A stretch of 64,000 bases of DNA from Caenimonas koreensis DSM 17982 (GTDB lineage Bacteria > Pseudomonadota > Gammaproteobacteria > Burkholderiales > Burkholderiaceae_C): NCBI RefSeq assembly GCF_009646335.1, contig NZ_WJBU01000021.1, forward strand, positions 1 through 64,000, read 5' to 3'. Every line of letters starts with the position of its first letter. The first letter of the stretch is position 1. The position numbers and the translations under genes were made by a program. This document shows, piece after piece, positions 18,859 to 28,608 of the stretch. Under the pieces are notes generated by a model. It did not search any database. It worked only from the letters and a program-made list of their open reading frames with translations, and was not told the origin of the DNA.

Positions 18859-18887
18859 ATTGTACAAATACGACTGCACCATGTCGA
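18859..18887 (-). promoter_or_regulatory. yefM-yoeB promoter with TGTACA operator core
   Basis: On the minus strand TCGACA, a 17-bp spacer and TACAAT form a near-consensus -35/-10 pair (5 of 6 each). TGTACA at 18861-18866 overlaps the -10 box. TGTACA is the known operator core of the E. coli YefM-YoeB complex, and its position over the -10 fits autorepression. Start point would fall near 18852. Confidence 0.75.
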
Positions 18888-18922
18888 TAGCCATTGCAGT
18901 GGCTTGCCGTTAGCATCGCGCC

Positions 18923-20563
18923 ATGTCCGCATTCCTCTCCCGGCATTACGGCGTCCGGTTCAATTCGCTCCTCGCGTGCTTCGCTGGCCTCGTCGCCAGC
19001 CTGGCGTGCATTCCGTATCACCCGAACTGGGGCGTGGCGGGCGTTGTCCTGTTCGCCTTCCTGATCGTCGTGGGCATTCACGACTTGCGGCAGACGCGGC
19101 ACGCGATTCTGCGCAACTACCCGGTGATCGGGCACCTGCGCTTCCTCTTCGAATACGTGCGCCCTGAAATCCGCCAGTACATCATTGAAGGCGAGGCCGA
19201 CGGCACGCCGTTCTCGCGCGCGCAACGCTCGCTCGTGTACCAGCGCGCCAAGGGCGATGCGGACAACCGGCCCTTCGGCACACAACTCGATGTGACGCGC
19301 CAGGGCTACGAGTGGATCAACCATTCGATGTTCCCCACAAAGCTCGCCTCGTCGGACTTCCGCATCACGATCGGCGCGACTTGCGCGCAGCCGTATGAAG
19401 CGAGCATCTTCAACATCTCCGCGATGAGCTTCGGCTCGCTTTCCAGCAACGCGATCCTCGCGCTGAACAAGGGCGCGAAGATGGGCAACTTCGCGCACGA
19501 TACGGGCGAGGGCTCGATCTCCAGTTACCACCGCGTGCACGGCGGCGACATCATCTGGGAGATCGGCTCGGGCTACTTCGGCTGCCGCGACGAGCACGGC
19601 GGCTTCAGCGAAGAACGCTTCATCGCGAACGCGCGCGAGCCGCAGGTCAAGATGATCGAGATCAAGCTGAGCCAAGGCGCCAAGCCCGGTCACGGCGGCA
19701 TCTTGCCGGGTGCGAAGGTCACTGCTGAAATCTCTCGCGCACGCGGCGTGCCTGCGGGCGTGGATTGCGTCTCGCCGTCATCGCACAGCGCGTTCACGAC
19801 ACCCGTGGAGATGATGAAGTTCATCGCCCGACTGCGTGAGTTGTCGGGCGGCAAACCCACGGGCTTCAAGCTGTGCATCGGACATCCGTGGGAATGGTTC
19901 GGCATTGTGAAGGCGATGCTCGCCACCGACGTCACGCCGGACTTCATCGTCGTCGATGGTGCAGAGGGCGGCACGGGCGCTGCGCCCGTGGAATTCAGCG
20001 ACCACGTCGGCGCGCCGCTGCAGGAAGGCCTGCTGCTCGTTCACAACACGCTGGTCGGCACGGGCCTGCGCGAGCGCATCAAGATCGGCTGCGCGGGCAA
20101 GGTGATCAGCGCATTCGACATCGCACGGATGATGGCGCTGGGCGCCGACTGGTGCAATTCGGCGCGCGGCTTCATGATGGCGCTCGGCTGCATACAGGCG
20201 CAGACGTGCCACACCGGCAACTGCCCGACGGGCGTCACGACGCAAGATGCATTGCGCGAACGCGCGCTCGTCGTGCCCGACAAGGCGCAGCGCGTTTTCA
20301 ACTACCAGCGCGCCACGCTCGCGGCATTGAAAGAGCTGGTGCAGGCTGCTGGCCTGAAGCATCCGCAGGAGATCACGGCGCATCACATCGTGCGCCGGCT
20401 CACCGATACCGAGGTGCGGCTGCTCGCGAACCTCATCGCACGCGTGGAGCCGGGCTCGCTGCTGTCGGGCGACATGAGCAGCCAGCACAACGTCTACAAG
20501 ATGTACTGGCCCATGGCACAGGCCGAAGCGTTCTCGGCCTTGCAGATCAAAACGGTGGTTTAG
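18923..20563 (+). CDS. FMN-binding glutamate-synthase-like protein (GltB domain)
   Basis: A 546-residue protein: two N-terminal hydrophobic helices (about 15-55), then the FMN/synthase domain of GltB. SAMSFGSLSSNAILALNKGAK, KPGHGGILPG, and GAEGGTGAAPVEFSDHVG are FMN-site motifs, and CIQAQTCHTGNCPTG carries the Cys cluster that binds a 3Fe-4S centre. There is no glutamine-amidotransferase domain, so it is not a complete glutamate synthase. The N-terminal membrane helices suggest a membrane-linked redox role. Function not settled. Confidence 0.85.
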   Translation: MSAFLSRHYGVRFNSLLACFAGLVASLACIPYHPNWGVAGVVLFAFLIVVGIHDLRQTRHAILRNYPVIGHLRFLFEYVRPEIRQYIIEGEADGTPFSRAQRSLVYQRAKGDADNRPFGTQLDVTRQGYEWINHSMFPTKLASSDFRITIGATCAQPYEASIFNISAMSFGSLSSNAILALNKGAKMGNFAHDTGEGSISSYHRVHGGDIIWEIGSGYFGCRDEHGGFSEERFIANAREPQVKMIEIKLSQGAKPGHGGILPGAKVTAEISRARGVPAGVDCVSPSSHSAFTTPVEMMKFIARLRELSGGKPTGFKLCIGHPWEWFGIVKAMLATDVTPDFIVVDGAEGGTGAAPVEFSDHVGAPLQEGLLLVHNTLVGTGLRERIKIGCAGKVISAFDIARMMALGADWCNSARGFMMALGCIQAQTCHTGNCPTGVTTQDALRERALVVPDKAQRVFNYQRATLAALKELVQAAGLKHPQEITAHHIVRRLTDTEVRLLANLIARVEPGSLLSGDMSSQHNVYKMYWPMAQAEAFSALQIKTVV

Positions 20564-20994
20564 GCAGCAGAGGCAGCAGCGGCGGGCAGCGCCTTCATCA
20601 CCTGCACATCGAGCCGTTCAAGGCGCTTGCGTGTTTTCAGCACGGCCGCGTCTTTGCTCAAGAGCAGGCATTTGTGCGCGACTGCCAGGTCAATGAACTT
20701 CTGGTCGTCGCCGTCTGTGCAAGTGACGGGCGCCTTCTGTGCAGGTTCCACGATCTGCACATAGCGGTCGAAGCCCGCGAGGATGTCTGCGGGTGTGAGC
20801 GCGTAGTACGCCAGGCGCGGCTGCAGTTGCGAGTAGTCGAGCACGCGTTCGAGCTCATCGCGCATCACCTGCGTTGCGAGCCACCGCACAGTCCCCGTTT
20901 CGAGCAGCGCCTTCAACGGCTTGGCGGCTGCGTCGTCGAACAGGAAGATGTCGAGGACGACGTTGGTGTCAATGACCAGCGGGCGGCTTGTCAC
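20560..20994 (-). CDS. PIN-domain protein, putative TA-toxin-like nuclease
   Basis: A 144-residue PIN protein, PIN-family putative toxin group. It opens PLVIDTNVVLDIFLF with the first catalytic Asp, has EL and later TCTDGDDQKFIDLAVA with the acidic cluster, and LLSKDAAVLKTRKRL. No adjacent antitoxin is visible: upstream is the methyltransferase gene (26 bp overlap), downstream the convergent GltB-like gene (4 bp overlap). It may be an orphan RNase rather than a toxin. Confidence 0.8.
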   Translation of the reverse strand: MTSRPLVIDTNVVLDIFLFDDAAAKPLKALLETGTVRWLATQVMRDELERVLDYSQLQPRLAYYALTPADILAGFDRYVQIVEPAQKAPVTCTDGDDQKFIDLAVAHKCLLLSKDAAVLKTRKRLERLDVQVMKALPAAAASAA

Positions 20995-22186
20995 GCGCGG
21001 AGCCTCTGACCATGTCGAAGCGGAACAGGCGGCATTCGATGGGGCCGTTCCACATGGGCACCCGTCGCGATTCTTTCAGGCGCATGCGCGATGGCAGCTT
21101 CAGGTCAGGCGTGAGGATCCACGCCGTCCAGCCCGGGTAGTTCTTCTTCCAGTGCGCAGCCAGCTGCGGGAAGAAGTCGCCACCATCTTCCACATCGGCA
21201 CGCTCGCGCCCTTGCTGCGTGCGGCCTGCGACGCCTGCCGTTTCAATCCGCGCGCCATAGGGCGGGTTCACGAGCATCACGCCCGGTGTTTCGCAAGGAG
21301 GCATGCGCTGCAGCGCGTCACCACCGCGCAGCTTCACCACATCTGCCACGCCCGCACGTTCGGCATTGCGCTGCGCGAAATCAACCATGCGGAAAGCGAC
21401 GTCGCTGCCGAACACTTCAACGCTCGACTGTTTTTGCGCAGCTACCGCTTCTTCGCGCAGTGCATTCCACACGTGCGGCTGGTAGGGCAGCAAGCGTTCG
21501 AAACCGAATCGGCGCAACTGGCCTGGCGCGATGTTGCATGCGATCTGCGCTGCCTCGATGGCAATGGTGCCGCTGCCGCAGCACGGGTCGTAGAGCGGCG
21601 TCACGGTGTCCCAGCCGCTCGCGGCAATCATGGCGGCGGCGAGTGTTTCTTTCAGCGGCGCCTCGCCCTTGTCTTCACGCCAGCCGCGCTTGAAGAGCGG
21701 CTCGCCTGACGTGTCGATATACAGCGTCATGCGCTCGCTCGTCAGGTGCACATATACGCGTGTGTGCGGCCACTGCGTTTCAACGCTGGGCCGCTCGCCC
21801 GTCTTGTTGCGAAAGCGGTCGACGATCGCGTCTTTGACTTTCAGGCCCGCGAAGTTCAGGCTCTTGAGCGGGCTGTGCTGCGCTGTGACTTCAACCTTGA
21901 ATGTCTCGCGCGTGGTGAACCACACTTCCCACGCAACCTGGCTCGCGCCTTCATACAAGTCCTGCTCGCTTCGATACGGCGTGTTCGACAACTGCACCAG
22001 CACGCGCTGCGCAAGGCGGCTGTGCAAGTTCAGGCGCATCGCATCGCGCCACGACGCACGCACTTCAACACCGCCACGCGCCGTGAGCAAGTCATCGCCA
22101 GCAAGACCTGTGAGCCTGTGCACTTCGTCGGCCAGGAAGCCCTCGACGCCGGCGGCGCAGGGCAAAAAGAGTTGGAGCGAGTTCAC
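20969..22186 (-). CDS. THUMP-domain SAM-dependent rRNA methyltransferase (RlmL-like N-terminal half)
   Basis: About 405 residues from the GTG at 22186, which overlaps the rpoN stop. The THUMP domain is at the start (LFLPCAAGVEGFLADEVHRL) and the SAM fold follows: YDPCCGSGTIAIEAAQIACNIAPG, then MLVNPPYGAR, the NPPY active site. It matches the 23S rRNA G2445 methyltransferase half (RlmL) of the fused E. coli enzyme, without RlmK. In the RpoN block it takes the place usually held by hprK in relatives. Confidence 0.88.
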   Translation of the reverse strand: MNSLQLFLPCAAGVEGFLADEVHRLTGLAGDDLLTARGGVEVRASWRDAMRLNLHSRLAQRVLVQLSNTPYRSEQDLYEGASQVAWEVWFTTRETFKVEVTAQHSPLKSLNFAGLKVKDAIVDRFRNKTGERPSVETQWPHTRVYVHLTSERMTLYIDTSGEPLFKRGWREDKGEAPLKETLAAAMIAASGWDTVTPLYDPCCGSGTIAIEAAQIACNIAPGQLRRFGFERLLPYQPHVWNALREEAVAAQKQSSVEVFGSDVAFRMVDFAQRNAERAGVADVVKLRGGDALQRMPPCETPGVMLVNPPYGARIETAGVAGRTQQGRERADVEDGGDFFPQLAAHWKKNYPGWTAWILTPDLKLPSRMRLKESRRVPMWNGPIECRLFRFDMVRGSARDKPPAGH

Positions 22187-23742
22187 AGTGCTTTTCTCAG
22201 GTTCGCGGGCGCGATGCGCAGCGCCTCGCGGTATTTGGCCACCGTGCGACGCGCACATTCGATGCCCTGCTCTTTCAGCATCTCTGAAATCTGGCTGTCC
22301 GACAGCGGCTTCTTGAGGTTTTCACTCGCCACAAACTGCTTGATCAGTGCGCGCACGGCTGTGCTCGATGCATTGCCGCCTGTCTCGGTGCCCAGCGCAG
22401 AGCCAAAAAAGTATTTCAGCTCGAATGTGCCGAACGGTGTAGCCATGTACTTGGCGGTCGTCACACGGCTGATGGTGGATTCGTGCAGGCCAAGTTCGTC
22501 CGCGATCTCGCGCAGTACCAGCGGCCGCATCGCCAGCTCGCCGTGCACAAAGAAGTTTTTCTGGCGCTCAACGATCGCGCTCGACACACGCAAGATCGTG
22601 TCAAAGCGCTGCTGGATGTTCTTGATGAACCAGCGCGCTTCCTGCAGCCGCTGCTGCAGCGCCTGGTGGCCTTCGCCCTTGTGCGACTTCAGCGCGCCGG
22701 CGTACACATCGTGCACACGCAGCCGCGGCATCACATCGGGATTGAGCTGCACCCGAAAACGCATCGTCGCTCCACGCCCTGTTTTCGTGACGAGCACATC
22801 CGGCACAACGATGTTGCGCTCCACGTCAACGAAGCGGCGGCCGGGTTTGGGTTCGAGCCGGCCGATCAGCGCGATGGCGGCGCGGATATTGGCGTCGGTG
22901 TCACCGCACAGCTGAACGAGGCGCTTCACGTCGCGGCGTGCAAGCAATTCGATCGGTTGTGCACAGATGTGCAGCGCCGCCGTGCATGCGGCAGTCGCTT
23001 GGGGCTGCGAAGCCTGCAGGGCTTTCAATTGGAGCGTGAGGCATTCAGCCAGTGAACGCGCGCCAACGCCCACAGGCTCAAGGTGATGCAGGAGGCCCAA
23101 CGCGACGGTGAAGCGATGCACCAGCTCTTCCTGCTGCTCCAGGTCATTGGGCGCGAGCCCTGCGGCGAGCGACTCCAGCGTGTCTTCCAGGTAGCCGTCG
23201 TCATTGAGCGATTCGATCAGAAAGCGCAGCGCAAAGCGGTCGATTTCCGAGAGCCGCAACGACAGGGCTTGCCGGTGCAAGAAGCTCTGCAGCGACTCGT
23301 TGCCGCGCGCGAGATCGGTGGCATCCATCTCCTCGTCGCCCGACAAATTGTTCTTGCGTGGCGTGGCATCGCCGCCCCACTCGCCGTCGTCCGGCACCAT
23401 GTCCGTGCTGCCGTCGCCCTCCCAGTCGGTGGGCTCTGTTTCGGCACTGGCAGGCGCTTCGGCTTCGGCCGGTGCCGCGCGTTCTTCACTGGCAGGCAGC
23501 GCGTAGTCGGCGTGTTCGACTTCGCGGTCGTCTTCGGGTGCAGCAGCATTTTCATGTGCAAGCCCGAATTCTTCGCGCGGTGCTTCGTCCTGGTTCACTT
23601 CCAGGAACGGGTTTTCATCGAGCATCTGCTCGACTTCCTGCGACAGCTCCAGTGTCGAGAGTTGCAGCAGCCTGATGGACTGCTGCAGCTGCGGCGTCAA
23701 CGCCAAATGCTGCGAGACGCGTAGCGATAAGCCCTGCTTCAT
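22183..23742 (-). CDS. rpoN: RNA polymerase sigma-54 factor
   Basis: Directs transcription at -24/-12 promoters with enhancer-binding proteins. 519 residues, with region I (MKQGLSLRVSQHLALTPQLQQSIRLLQLS), a long acidic Glu/Ala-rich region II (about 60-150), the core-binding and HTH parts, and the C-terminal RpoN box ARRTVAKYRE. It lies in the lptA-lptB-rpoN block. The GC-rich repeat at 23744 sits directly upstream of its start. Confidence 0.97.
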   Translation of the reverse strand: MKQGLSLRVSQHLALTPQLQQSIRLLQLSTLELSQEVEQMLDENPFLEVNQDEAPREEFGLAHENAAAPEDDREVEHADYALPASEERAAPAEAEAPASAETEPTDWEGDGSTDMVPDDGEWGGDATPRKNNLSGDEEMDATDLARGNESLQSFLHRQALSLRLSEIDRFALRFLIESLNDDGYLEDTLESLAAGLAPNDLEQQEELVHRFTVALGLLHHLEPVGVGARSLAECLTLQLKALQASQPQATAACTAALHICAQPIELLARRDVKRLVQLCGDTDANIRAAIALIGRLEPKPGRRFVDVERNIVVPDVLVTKTGRGATMRFRVQLNPDVMPRLRVHDVYAGALKSHKGEGHQALQQRLQEARWFIKNIQQRFDTILRVSSAIVERQKNFFVHGELAMRPLVLREIADELGLHESTISRVTTAKYMATPFGTFELKYFFGSALGTETGGNASSTAVRALIKQFVASENLKKPLSDSQISEMLKEQGIECARRTVAKYREALRIAPANLRKAL

Positions 23743-23743
23743 G

Positions 23744-23826
23744 GAGCCCCCACGCTTGCCACTGCGTGTGCTGCGCTGCCCCCCGAGGGGGCCCTCGCGG
23801 CTAGGGGCGGCCCGTCGCCGCTCAAG
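23744..23826. repeat. GC-rich dispersed intergenic repeat, copy 2
   Basis: Related to the copy at 5602-5680. It contains an inverted pair around CCCCCCGAGGGGG and starts within 3 bp of the rpoN ATG. It has no long open frame worth calling, and lies between lptB and rpoN. Possible roles are RNA stability or transcript-end hairpin; not proven. Confidence 0.7.
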
Positions 23827-23860
23827 AGGGGGCCGAAATGCGACTCAGGCACGCCGGCCA

Positions 23861-24664
23861 TCACATTCTGAAGTGCTCGCCGAGATAAACCCGCCGGACC
23901 TCGGCGTTGTTGACGATCTCGGAGGGCGTGCCTTGCGCCAGCACGCTGCCATCACTGATGATGTAGGCGTGGTCGCAGATGCCCAGTGTCTCGCGCACGT
24001 TGTGGTCGGTGATGAGCACGCCAATGCCGCGCGACTTGAGGAAGCCGATGATGCGCTGGATCTCGATCACCGCAATGGGGTCGATGCCCGCGAAAGGCTC
24101 GTCCAGCAGGATGAAGCGCGGTTGCGTGGCCAGCGCGCGAGCAATCTCCACCCGGCGGCGCTCGCCACCTGAGAGTGCAAGTGCGGGCGAATCGCGCAGG
24201 TGATCAACTCGCAGGTCCTGCAGCAGCGCAGTCAGGCGCTTTTCGATTTCTGCGGAATCCAGCGGCTTGCCTTGCGCGTCGCGCTGCAACTCAAGCACCG
24301 CACGCACGTTCTCTTCCACATTGAGCTTGCGGAAGATCGATGCTTCCTGTGGCAGGTACGACAAGCCCAGCCGCGAGCGGCGGTGAATGGGCATGTGCTC
24401 GACTGAATTGCCGTCGATGGTGATCGTGCCCGCGTCGGCACGCACCAGGCCCACGATCATGTAGAACGACGTGGTCTTGCCGGCGCCATTGGGGCCGAGC
24501 AGGCCCACCACCTCGCCCTTGTCCACCGCCAGCGAAACGTCTTTAACCACCGTGCGATTGCCAAAGGTCTTGCGCAAGTGCGCGGCGCGCAGCTGGCTCA
24601 CGGGCGCATCCTTGTGGGCCGGCGAGGAGGCGTCTGCGCGGTCGTTCATGACCGCCACGTTCAC
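23861..24664 (-). CDS. lptB: LPS export ABC transporter ATP-binding protein
   Basis: ATPase that powers LPS removal from the inner membrane with LptF/LptG. 267 residues: Walker [11 protein letters not shown]-loop [17 protein letters not shown], signature LSGGERRR, Walker [16 protein letters not shown], and H-switch TDHNVRETL. The start GTG overlaps the lptA stop (GTGA). A second start at 24649 (MNDRADAS) is possible. Residues 1-27 form an extra Ala/Asp-rich tail before the ABC core. Confidence 0.97.
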   Translation of the reverse strand: MNVAVMNDRADASSPAHKDAPVSQLRAAHLRKTFGNRTVVKDVSLAVDKGEVVGLLGPNGAGKTTSFYMIVGLVRADAGTITIDGNSVEHMPIHRRSRLGLSYLPQEASIFRKLNVEENVRAVLELQRDAQGKPLDSAEIEKRLTALLQDLRVDHLRDSPALALSGGERRRVEIARALATQPRFILLDEPFAGIDPIAVIEIQRIIGFLKSRGIGVLITDHNVRETLGICDHAYIISDGSVLAQGTPSEIVNNAEVRRVYLGEHFRM

Positions 24665-25290
24665 TTCTTGCCCCCGTCGAATGTCAGGCTGGGGCGAAGC
24701 TGCACTGGCGCCTGCGGGGCGGGGGCAGCTGGGCCGGATGCAGCAGGCGCGCCGCGAGGCGCCAGCACGGCGCGCACACGGGTGCCACCGAGCGGGCCGC
24801 CCACGGTTCCGGGCGGGCCACCGTCGACATTGAACTGGTCGTTCGTGTTGTCGTAGGTGATGAGGCTGCCGACGATCTCGTCGGCCAGGGCCGCACCGCG
24901 GAAACGGCGCATTTCTGCCCGCTTGATGAACTTCACGCGGTCGGCCTTGCCGTCGTATTCGATCGTTTCGCCTTCTCCCTCGATGAACTCATCCACGCCT
25001 TCGCGCTTCTGGCGGTAGAAGGCCAGTTTGCCTGCCTCAGCCGTCACGGTGCCGTACTGGTAGCCCTCGGGGTCCTGCCGCACTTCGACGCGCGCACCGC
25101 GAATCACGATCGTGCCCTTGGTCAGGACAACGTTGCCGGTGAACACACTCGTCTGCTTGAGGTCGTCGTAGCGCAGGGTGTCTGCCTCGACGTTCATCGG
25201 TTTTTCCTTGTCAGCCTTCTCGGCCAGGACATTGCCGCAAAGCAGCGCCAGCGCGAGTGGGAACAGGGTGAGGACGTGTGGTTTGGTCAT
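24661..25290 (-). CDS. lptA: LPS periplasmic bridge protein
   Basis: Periplasmic protein that joins the inner- and outer-membrane Lpt complexes and carries LPS. 209 residues with a signal peptide ([23 protein letters not shown]) and the OstA-type beta-jellyroll: [29 protein letters not shown] and [20 protein letters not shown]. The C-terminal 40 residues are Ala/Pro rich. No lptC is seen next to it; dsbA lies upstream instead. Confidence 0.94.
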   Translation of the reverse strand: MTKPHVLTLFPLALALLCGNVLAEKADKEKPMNVEADTLRYDDLKQTSVFTGNVVLTKGTIVIRGARVEVRQDPEGYQYGTVTAEAGKLAFYRQKREGVDEFIEGEGETIEYDGKADRVKFIKRAEMRRFRGAALADEIVGSLITYDNTNDQFNVDGGPPGTVGGPLGGTRVRAVLAPRGAPAASGPAAPAPQAPVQLRPSLTFDGGKK

Positions 25291-25391
25291 AGAGGCATGA
25301 ATCTTGCTGAGACGATTATGCCCTGCCGATCCACAGCTTTGCACATGGCGCCTGGCGCCGCACCTGGATCAGGTGTCTTTACCCAACTGCT

Positions 25392-26045
25392 TCAGGCGCC
25401 TTTTCGCACTTGGGCCATCAGGTAATCCGTGACCTGCAACGCCTTGTCCATGTTTCCGGCGAGCGATGCGTCGGTGTAGTAGCGGCCCTGGATGCCGATA
25501 GCGGGCACGCCGTCAACCTTGAATGCATCCTGGATCTGTGTGGCGCGGCGCGCTTTCGACGAGATGCCGAACGAGTTGTAGGTCTCGCGGAATTTTGCGA
25601 CGTCGACGCCCTGCTTTTCGATCCACGCCACGATCAGGTCTTCACGATTGAGCAAGAGGCGGTCCTGGTGGATCGCGCGGAAAACCTTGCCATGCAGTTC
25701 GTCGAGCTTGCCCAGCGCTTCCAGCGTGTAGTACAGGCGCTGCTGCGGCACGAACTCATCACGAAAGCCAACCGGAATGCGGCGCATGACGACGTCGGCG
25801 GGCAGCTTCTTGATCCAGGCTTCGAGCTTGGGCTCGAACGCATTGCAGTGCGGGCAGCTGTACCAGAAGAACTCGATCACTTCGACTTTGCCGGCGGGCG
25901 CATCGACGTTCACCCGCTTGTCGAGCGTCAGGAAATCGACGCCGTCTTGGGGCGGCTTGCCTTGCGCCAGCAACAACTCGGGCCACAGGGCCGCGACTGC
26001 CACCGTACCGGCAACCAGGGTCGAAAACTCGCGTCGTTTCATCAT
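25392..26045 (-). CDS. dsbA: Thiol:disulfide interchange protein DsbA
   Basis: Periplasmic oxidase that adds disulfide bonds to exported proteins. About 217 residues: signal peptide to LLLAQG, thioredoxin-like fold with the active site CPHC in FFWYSCPHCNAFEP, and the cis-Pro segment VDGVPAIGI. I chose the ATG at 26045, 9 bp after AAGGA; a start at 26051 is possible but sits too close to the ribosome site. It lies between the SPOR-domain gene and lptA. Confidence 0.93.
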   Translation of the reverse strand: MMKRREFSTLVAGTVAVAALWPELLLAQGKPPQDGVDFLTLDKRVNVDAPAGKVEVIEFFWYSCPHCNAFEPKLEAWIKKLPADVVMRRIPVGFRDEFVPQQRLYYTLEALGKLDELHGKVFRAIHQDRLLLNREDLIVAWIEKQGVDVAKFRETYNSFGISSKARRATQIQDAFKVDGVPAIGIQGRYYTDASLAGNMDKALQVTDYLMAQVRKGA

Positions 26046-26068
26046 GACCATGCTTCCTTGGGGAGAGT

Positions 26069-26797
26069 TCAGCGCTGCACGCGCACCAAAGCGGTTTCGA
26101 CACCGGTGGCGTCCAGACGTTCCTTTTGTCTGTCGGCATCGTCCTTCTTCTCGAAGGGGCCGACGCGAACGCGGAACACCTGCCGGCCGGACTGCTCGCG
26201 CTCGTTGACCTTGGCGTCGAAGCCCAGCAGCGCGAGCTTGGCGCGCTGCGCCTCTGCGTCTTCGGCTGTGCGGAAAGCGCCCACTTGCACGAAATAGAGG
26301 AAAGGATCGCCACCGGTGGGTTGCGCGGACTGTGACTTGGCCATGGCCAGGTCACCCAGCGGGTCGGCGCTGGTGGCGCGGCCAGCCACAGCCGGGGGCA
26401 ACTGCTTGTCTCTGGAGGCTGCAGACGAAGGCGGGAAGGGCGATGCGAGCGGCGGTGCGGGAATGGTCGCCACCGGCACGCCCGAGCCGGACGCCACGGG
26501 CGCCGCAACAACCGCACCGGCAGCCGAAGCGCTCGCACCCGACGCGGGCGGCATGGCGCGCGCAGGATTCTTGCCGTAGAGCGGCGCGTTCGGGTCCCAG
26601 TCCTTGTTCTTCCTGGTCTCGGCCGCGTCCTGCTCGGCATTGCGGTTCTGGCCCTTGTTCATGAAGGGCACGGGCACCTTGGTCACGTAGACGGCCACGG
26701 CAAGCGCCACGGCAAGGCCAAGCACCACGCCGATGATGATGCCAACGAGAACGTTGCCGGATTGTCTGGTCTTCACTTGGGATGTTCCTGCGCTCAC
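26069..26797 (-). CDS. SPOR-domain inner-membrane protein
   Basis: A 242-residue protein with a short cytoplasmic start, one helix ([23 protein letters not shown]), a Pro/Ala-rich periplasmic linker, and a C-terminal SPOR domain ([39 protein letters not shown]). SPOR domains bind denuded peptidoglycan at the septum, so a role in cell division is likely, as in FtsN-like proteins. Its GTG start overlaps the argS stop. Confidence 0.88.
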   Translation of the reverse strand: MSAGTSQVKTRQSGNVLVGIIIGVVLGLAVALAVAVYVTKVPVPFMNKGQNRNAEQDAAETRKNKDWDPNAPLYGKNPARAMPPASGASASAAGAVVAAPVASGSGVPVATIPAPPLASPFPPSSAASRDKQLPPAVAGRATSADPLGDLAMAKSQSAQPTGGDPFLYFVQVGAFRTAEDAEAQRAKLALLGFDAKVNEREQSGRQVFRVRVGPFEKKDDADRQKERLDATGVETALVRVQR

Positions 26798-28491
26798 ATT
26801 TTGCGGGGCGCACTCACGCCCAGCACCGCGAGGCCATTGTGCAACACCTGCGCAGTCGCCGCGACGAGCGCGAGCCGGGCATTTCGCACGTTTTCTTCAT
26901 CGACCAGGATGCGCTCTGCGTCGTAGTAGCTGTGGTACGCCGCTGCCAGTTCACGCAGGTAGAACGTCACGTCGTGGGGTGCCAGGTCCATCGCGGCGTC
27001 GCGCAGCATCTCGGGGTACTTGGCGATCTGCAGCATCAGTGCCAGCGCCTGCGGGCTGGAGAGCGGCGACAGATCGGCCGACGACAGCGATGCGACATCG
27101 CCGCCCCACGCGGTGAGCACCGAGCAGATGCGTGCATGTGCGTACTGCACGTAGTAAACCGGGTTGTCGTTGTTCTTCGCGACAGCCAGGTCCACGTCGA
27201 ACGTGTATTCGGTATCGGCCTTGCGGGAGGTCAGGAAGAAGCGCACGGCGTCCTTGCTGGTCCAGTCGATCAGGTCGCGCAGCGTCACGTAGCCGCCCGA
27301 GCGCTTGGAGATCTTCACCTCCACGCCGCCCTTCATCACACGCACCATCGTGTGCAGCACGTAGTCCGGGTAGCCCTTGGGGATGCCGACACTGGCCGCC
27401 TGCAAGCCGGCACGCACGCGTGCGATCGTGCCGTGGTGGTCAGTGCCCTGGATGTTCACGGCCTTGGTAAAGCCGCGCTCCCACTTGCTGATGTGATACG
27501 CCACATCCGGCAGGAAGTAGGTGTACGTGCCGTCTGACTTGCGCATCACGCGGTCCTTGTCGTCACCGAATTCGGTCGTCGCCAGCCACAGGGCGCCGTC
27601 TTTTTCGTACGTCTTGCCCGATGCTTCGATGCGCTTGACCGTCTCGTCCACCTTGCCCGATGTGTACAGGCTCGACTCGAGGAAGTAGTGGTCGAACTTC
27701 ACCTCGAACGCCTTGAGGTCAAGGTCCTGCTCGTGGCGCAGGTAGGCCACGGCGAACTGGCGGATCGAATCGATGTCGTCGACGTCGCCGCTGGCCGTGA
27801 ACTCGCGGTCATCGGCCTTCACGGTCTTCTTCGCGAGGAAGTCGTCGGCGATGTCCTTGACGTAGTCGCCGTTGTAGAAATTCTTGCTCTCGGGGTTGTC
27901 CGGGTCGGTCGGCCAGCAGTCGTCACCCGGCTTGAAGCCCTTGGCGCGCAGCTGTGTGGACATGGCCAGCTTCTCGATCTGCACGCCGGCGTCGTTGTAA
28001 TAGAACTCGCGGTGCACGTCCCAGCCCTGGCTCGCATACAGGCTGCAGATCGCGTCACCGAGCGCCGCCTGCCGGCCGTGGCCCAGGTGCAACGGGCCCG
28101 TGGGATTGGCCGAGACGAATTCGACCATGATGTGCTGGCCGTTCGCGGGCTGCATGCCATAGCGCTCGCCCGTGGCGAGCACTTCCTTGACGGCCTGCTG
28201 CTTGGCCTGCGGCTTGAGCTTGATGTTCAGGAAGCCGGGGCCTGCGATCTCCACTGACTCGACCCACTGCTGGAACGGCGCCGACGCAAGCAGCGAGGCG
28301 CGCAGCGTTTCTGCCACCTGGCGCGGGTTGAGTTTGAGCGGCTTGGCGAGCTGCATCGCGGCGGTGCTGGCGAAATCGCCATGCGCTGCCACTTTGGGCG
28401 ATTCGAAAGCCGCCTTCTCACCCGAGCCGGGCGAAAGCGCTTCCAGCCCGGCTGCAAGCGCGCCGAGCAATTCCTGTTTGACCTGGAGCAT
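26794..28491 (-). CDS. argS: Arginyl-tRNA synthetase
   Basis: Class I enzyme charging tRNA-Arg. 565 residues, with the Arg-family N-terminal domain, the HIGH-type HLGHGRQA in [13 protein letters not shown], and the C-terminal DALR-type anticodon-binding domain, including [29 protein letters not shown] takes the place of the KMSK loop. The ATG at 28491 gives the usual length. It starts the leftward argS-SPOR-dsbA series. Confidence 0.97.
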   Translation of the reverse strand: MLQVKQELLGALAAGLEALSPGSGEKAAFESPKVAAHGDFASTAAMQLAKPLKLNPRQVAETLRASLLASAPFQQWVESVEIAGPGFLNIKLKPQAKQQAVKEVLATGERYGMQPANGQHIMVEFVSANPTGPLHLGHGRQAALGDAICSLYASQGWDVHREFYYNDAGVQIEKLAMSTQLRAKGFKPGDDCWPTDPDNPESKNFYNGDYVKDIADDFLAKKTVKADDREFTASGDVDDIDSIRQFAVAYLRHEQDLDLKAFEVKFDHYFLESSLYTSGKVDETVKRIEASGKTYEKDGALWLATTEFGDDKDRVMRKSDGTYTYFLPDVAYHISKWERGFTKAVNIQGTDHHGTIARVRAGLQAASVGIPKGYPDYVLHTMVRVMKGGVEVKISKRSGGYVTLRDLIDWTSKDAVRFFLTSRKADTEYTFDVDLAVAKNNDNPVYYVQYAHARICSVLTAWGGDVASLSSADLSPLSSPQALALMLQIAKYPEMLRDAAMDLAPHDVTFYLRELAAAYHSYYDAERILVDEENVRNARLALVAATAQVLHNGLAVLGVSAPRKM

Positions 28492-28608
28492 CCGATGATT
28501 TTACTGGCGGCAACACTGTAAACCCGGGTGTGTGGCCTTGATGAGCAGCGTGTTGTGTGCTGGAATGTTCCACGGTCGTACCACCACACACCCTAACGAG
28601 GAGCTCCC

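Noticed and set aside
20560..20994. Complete type II TA pair with a PIN toxin
   Set aside because: No small antitoxin frame with its own ribosome site was found beside it.
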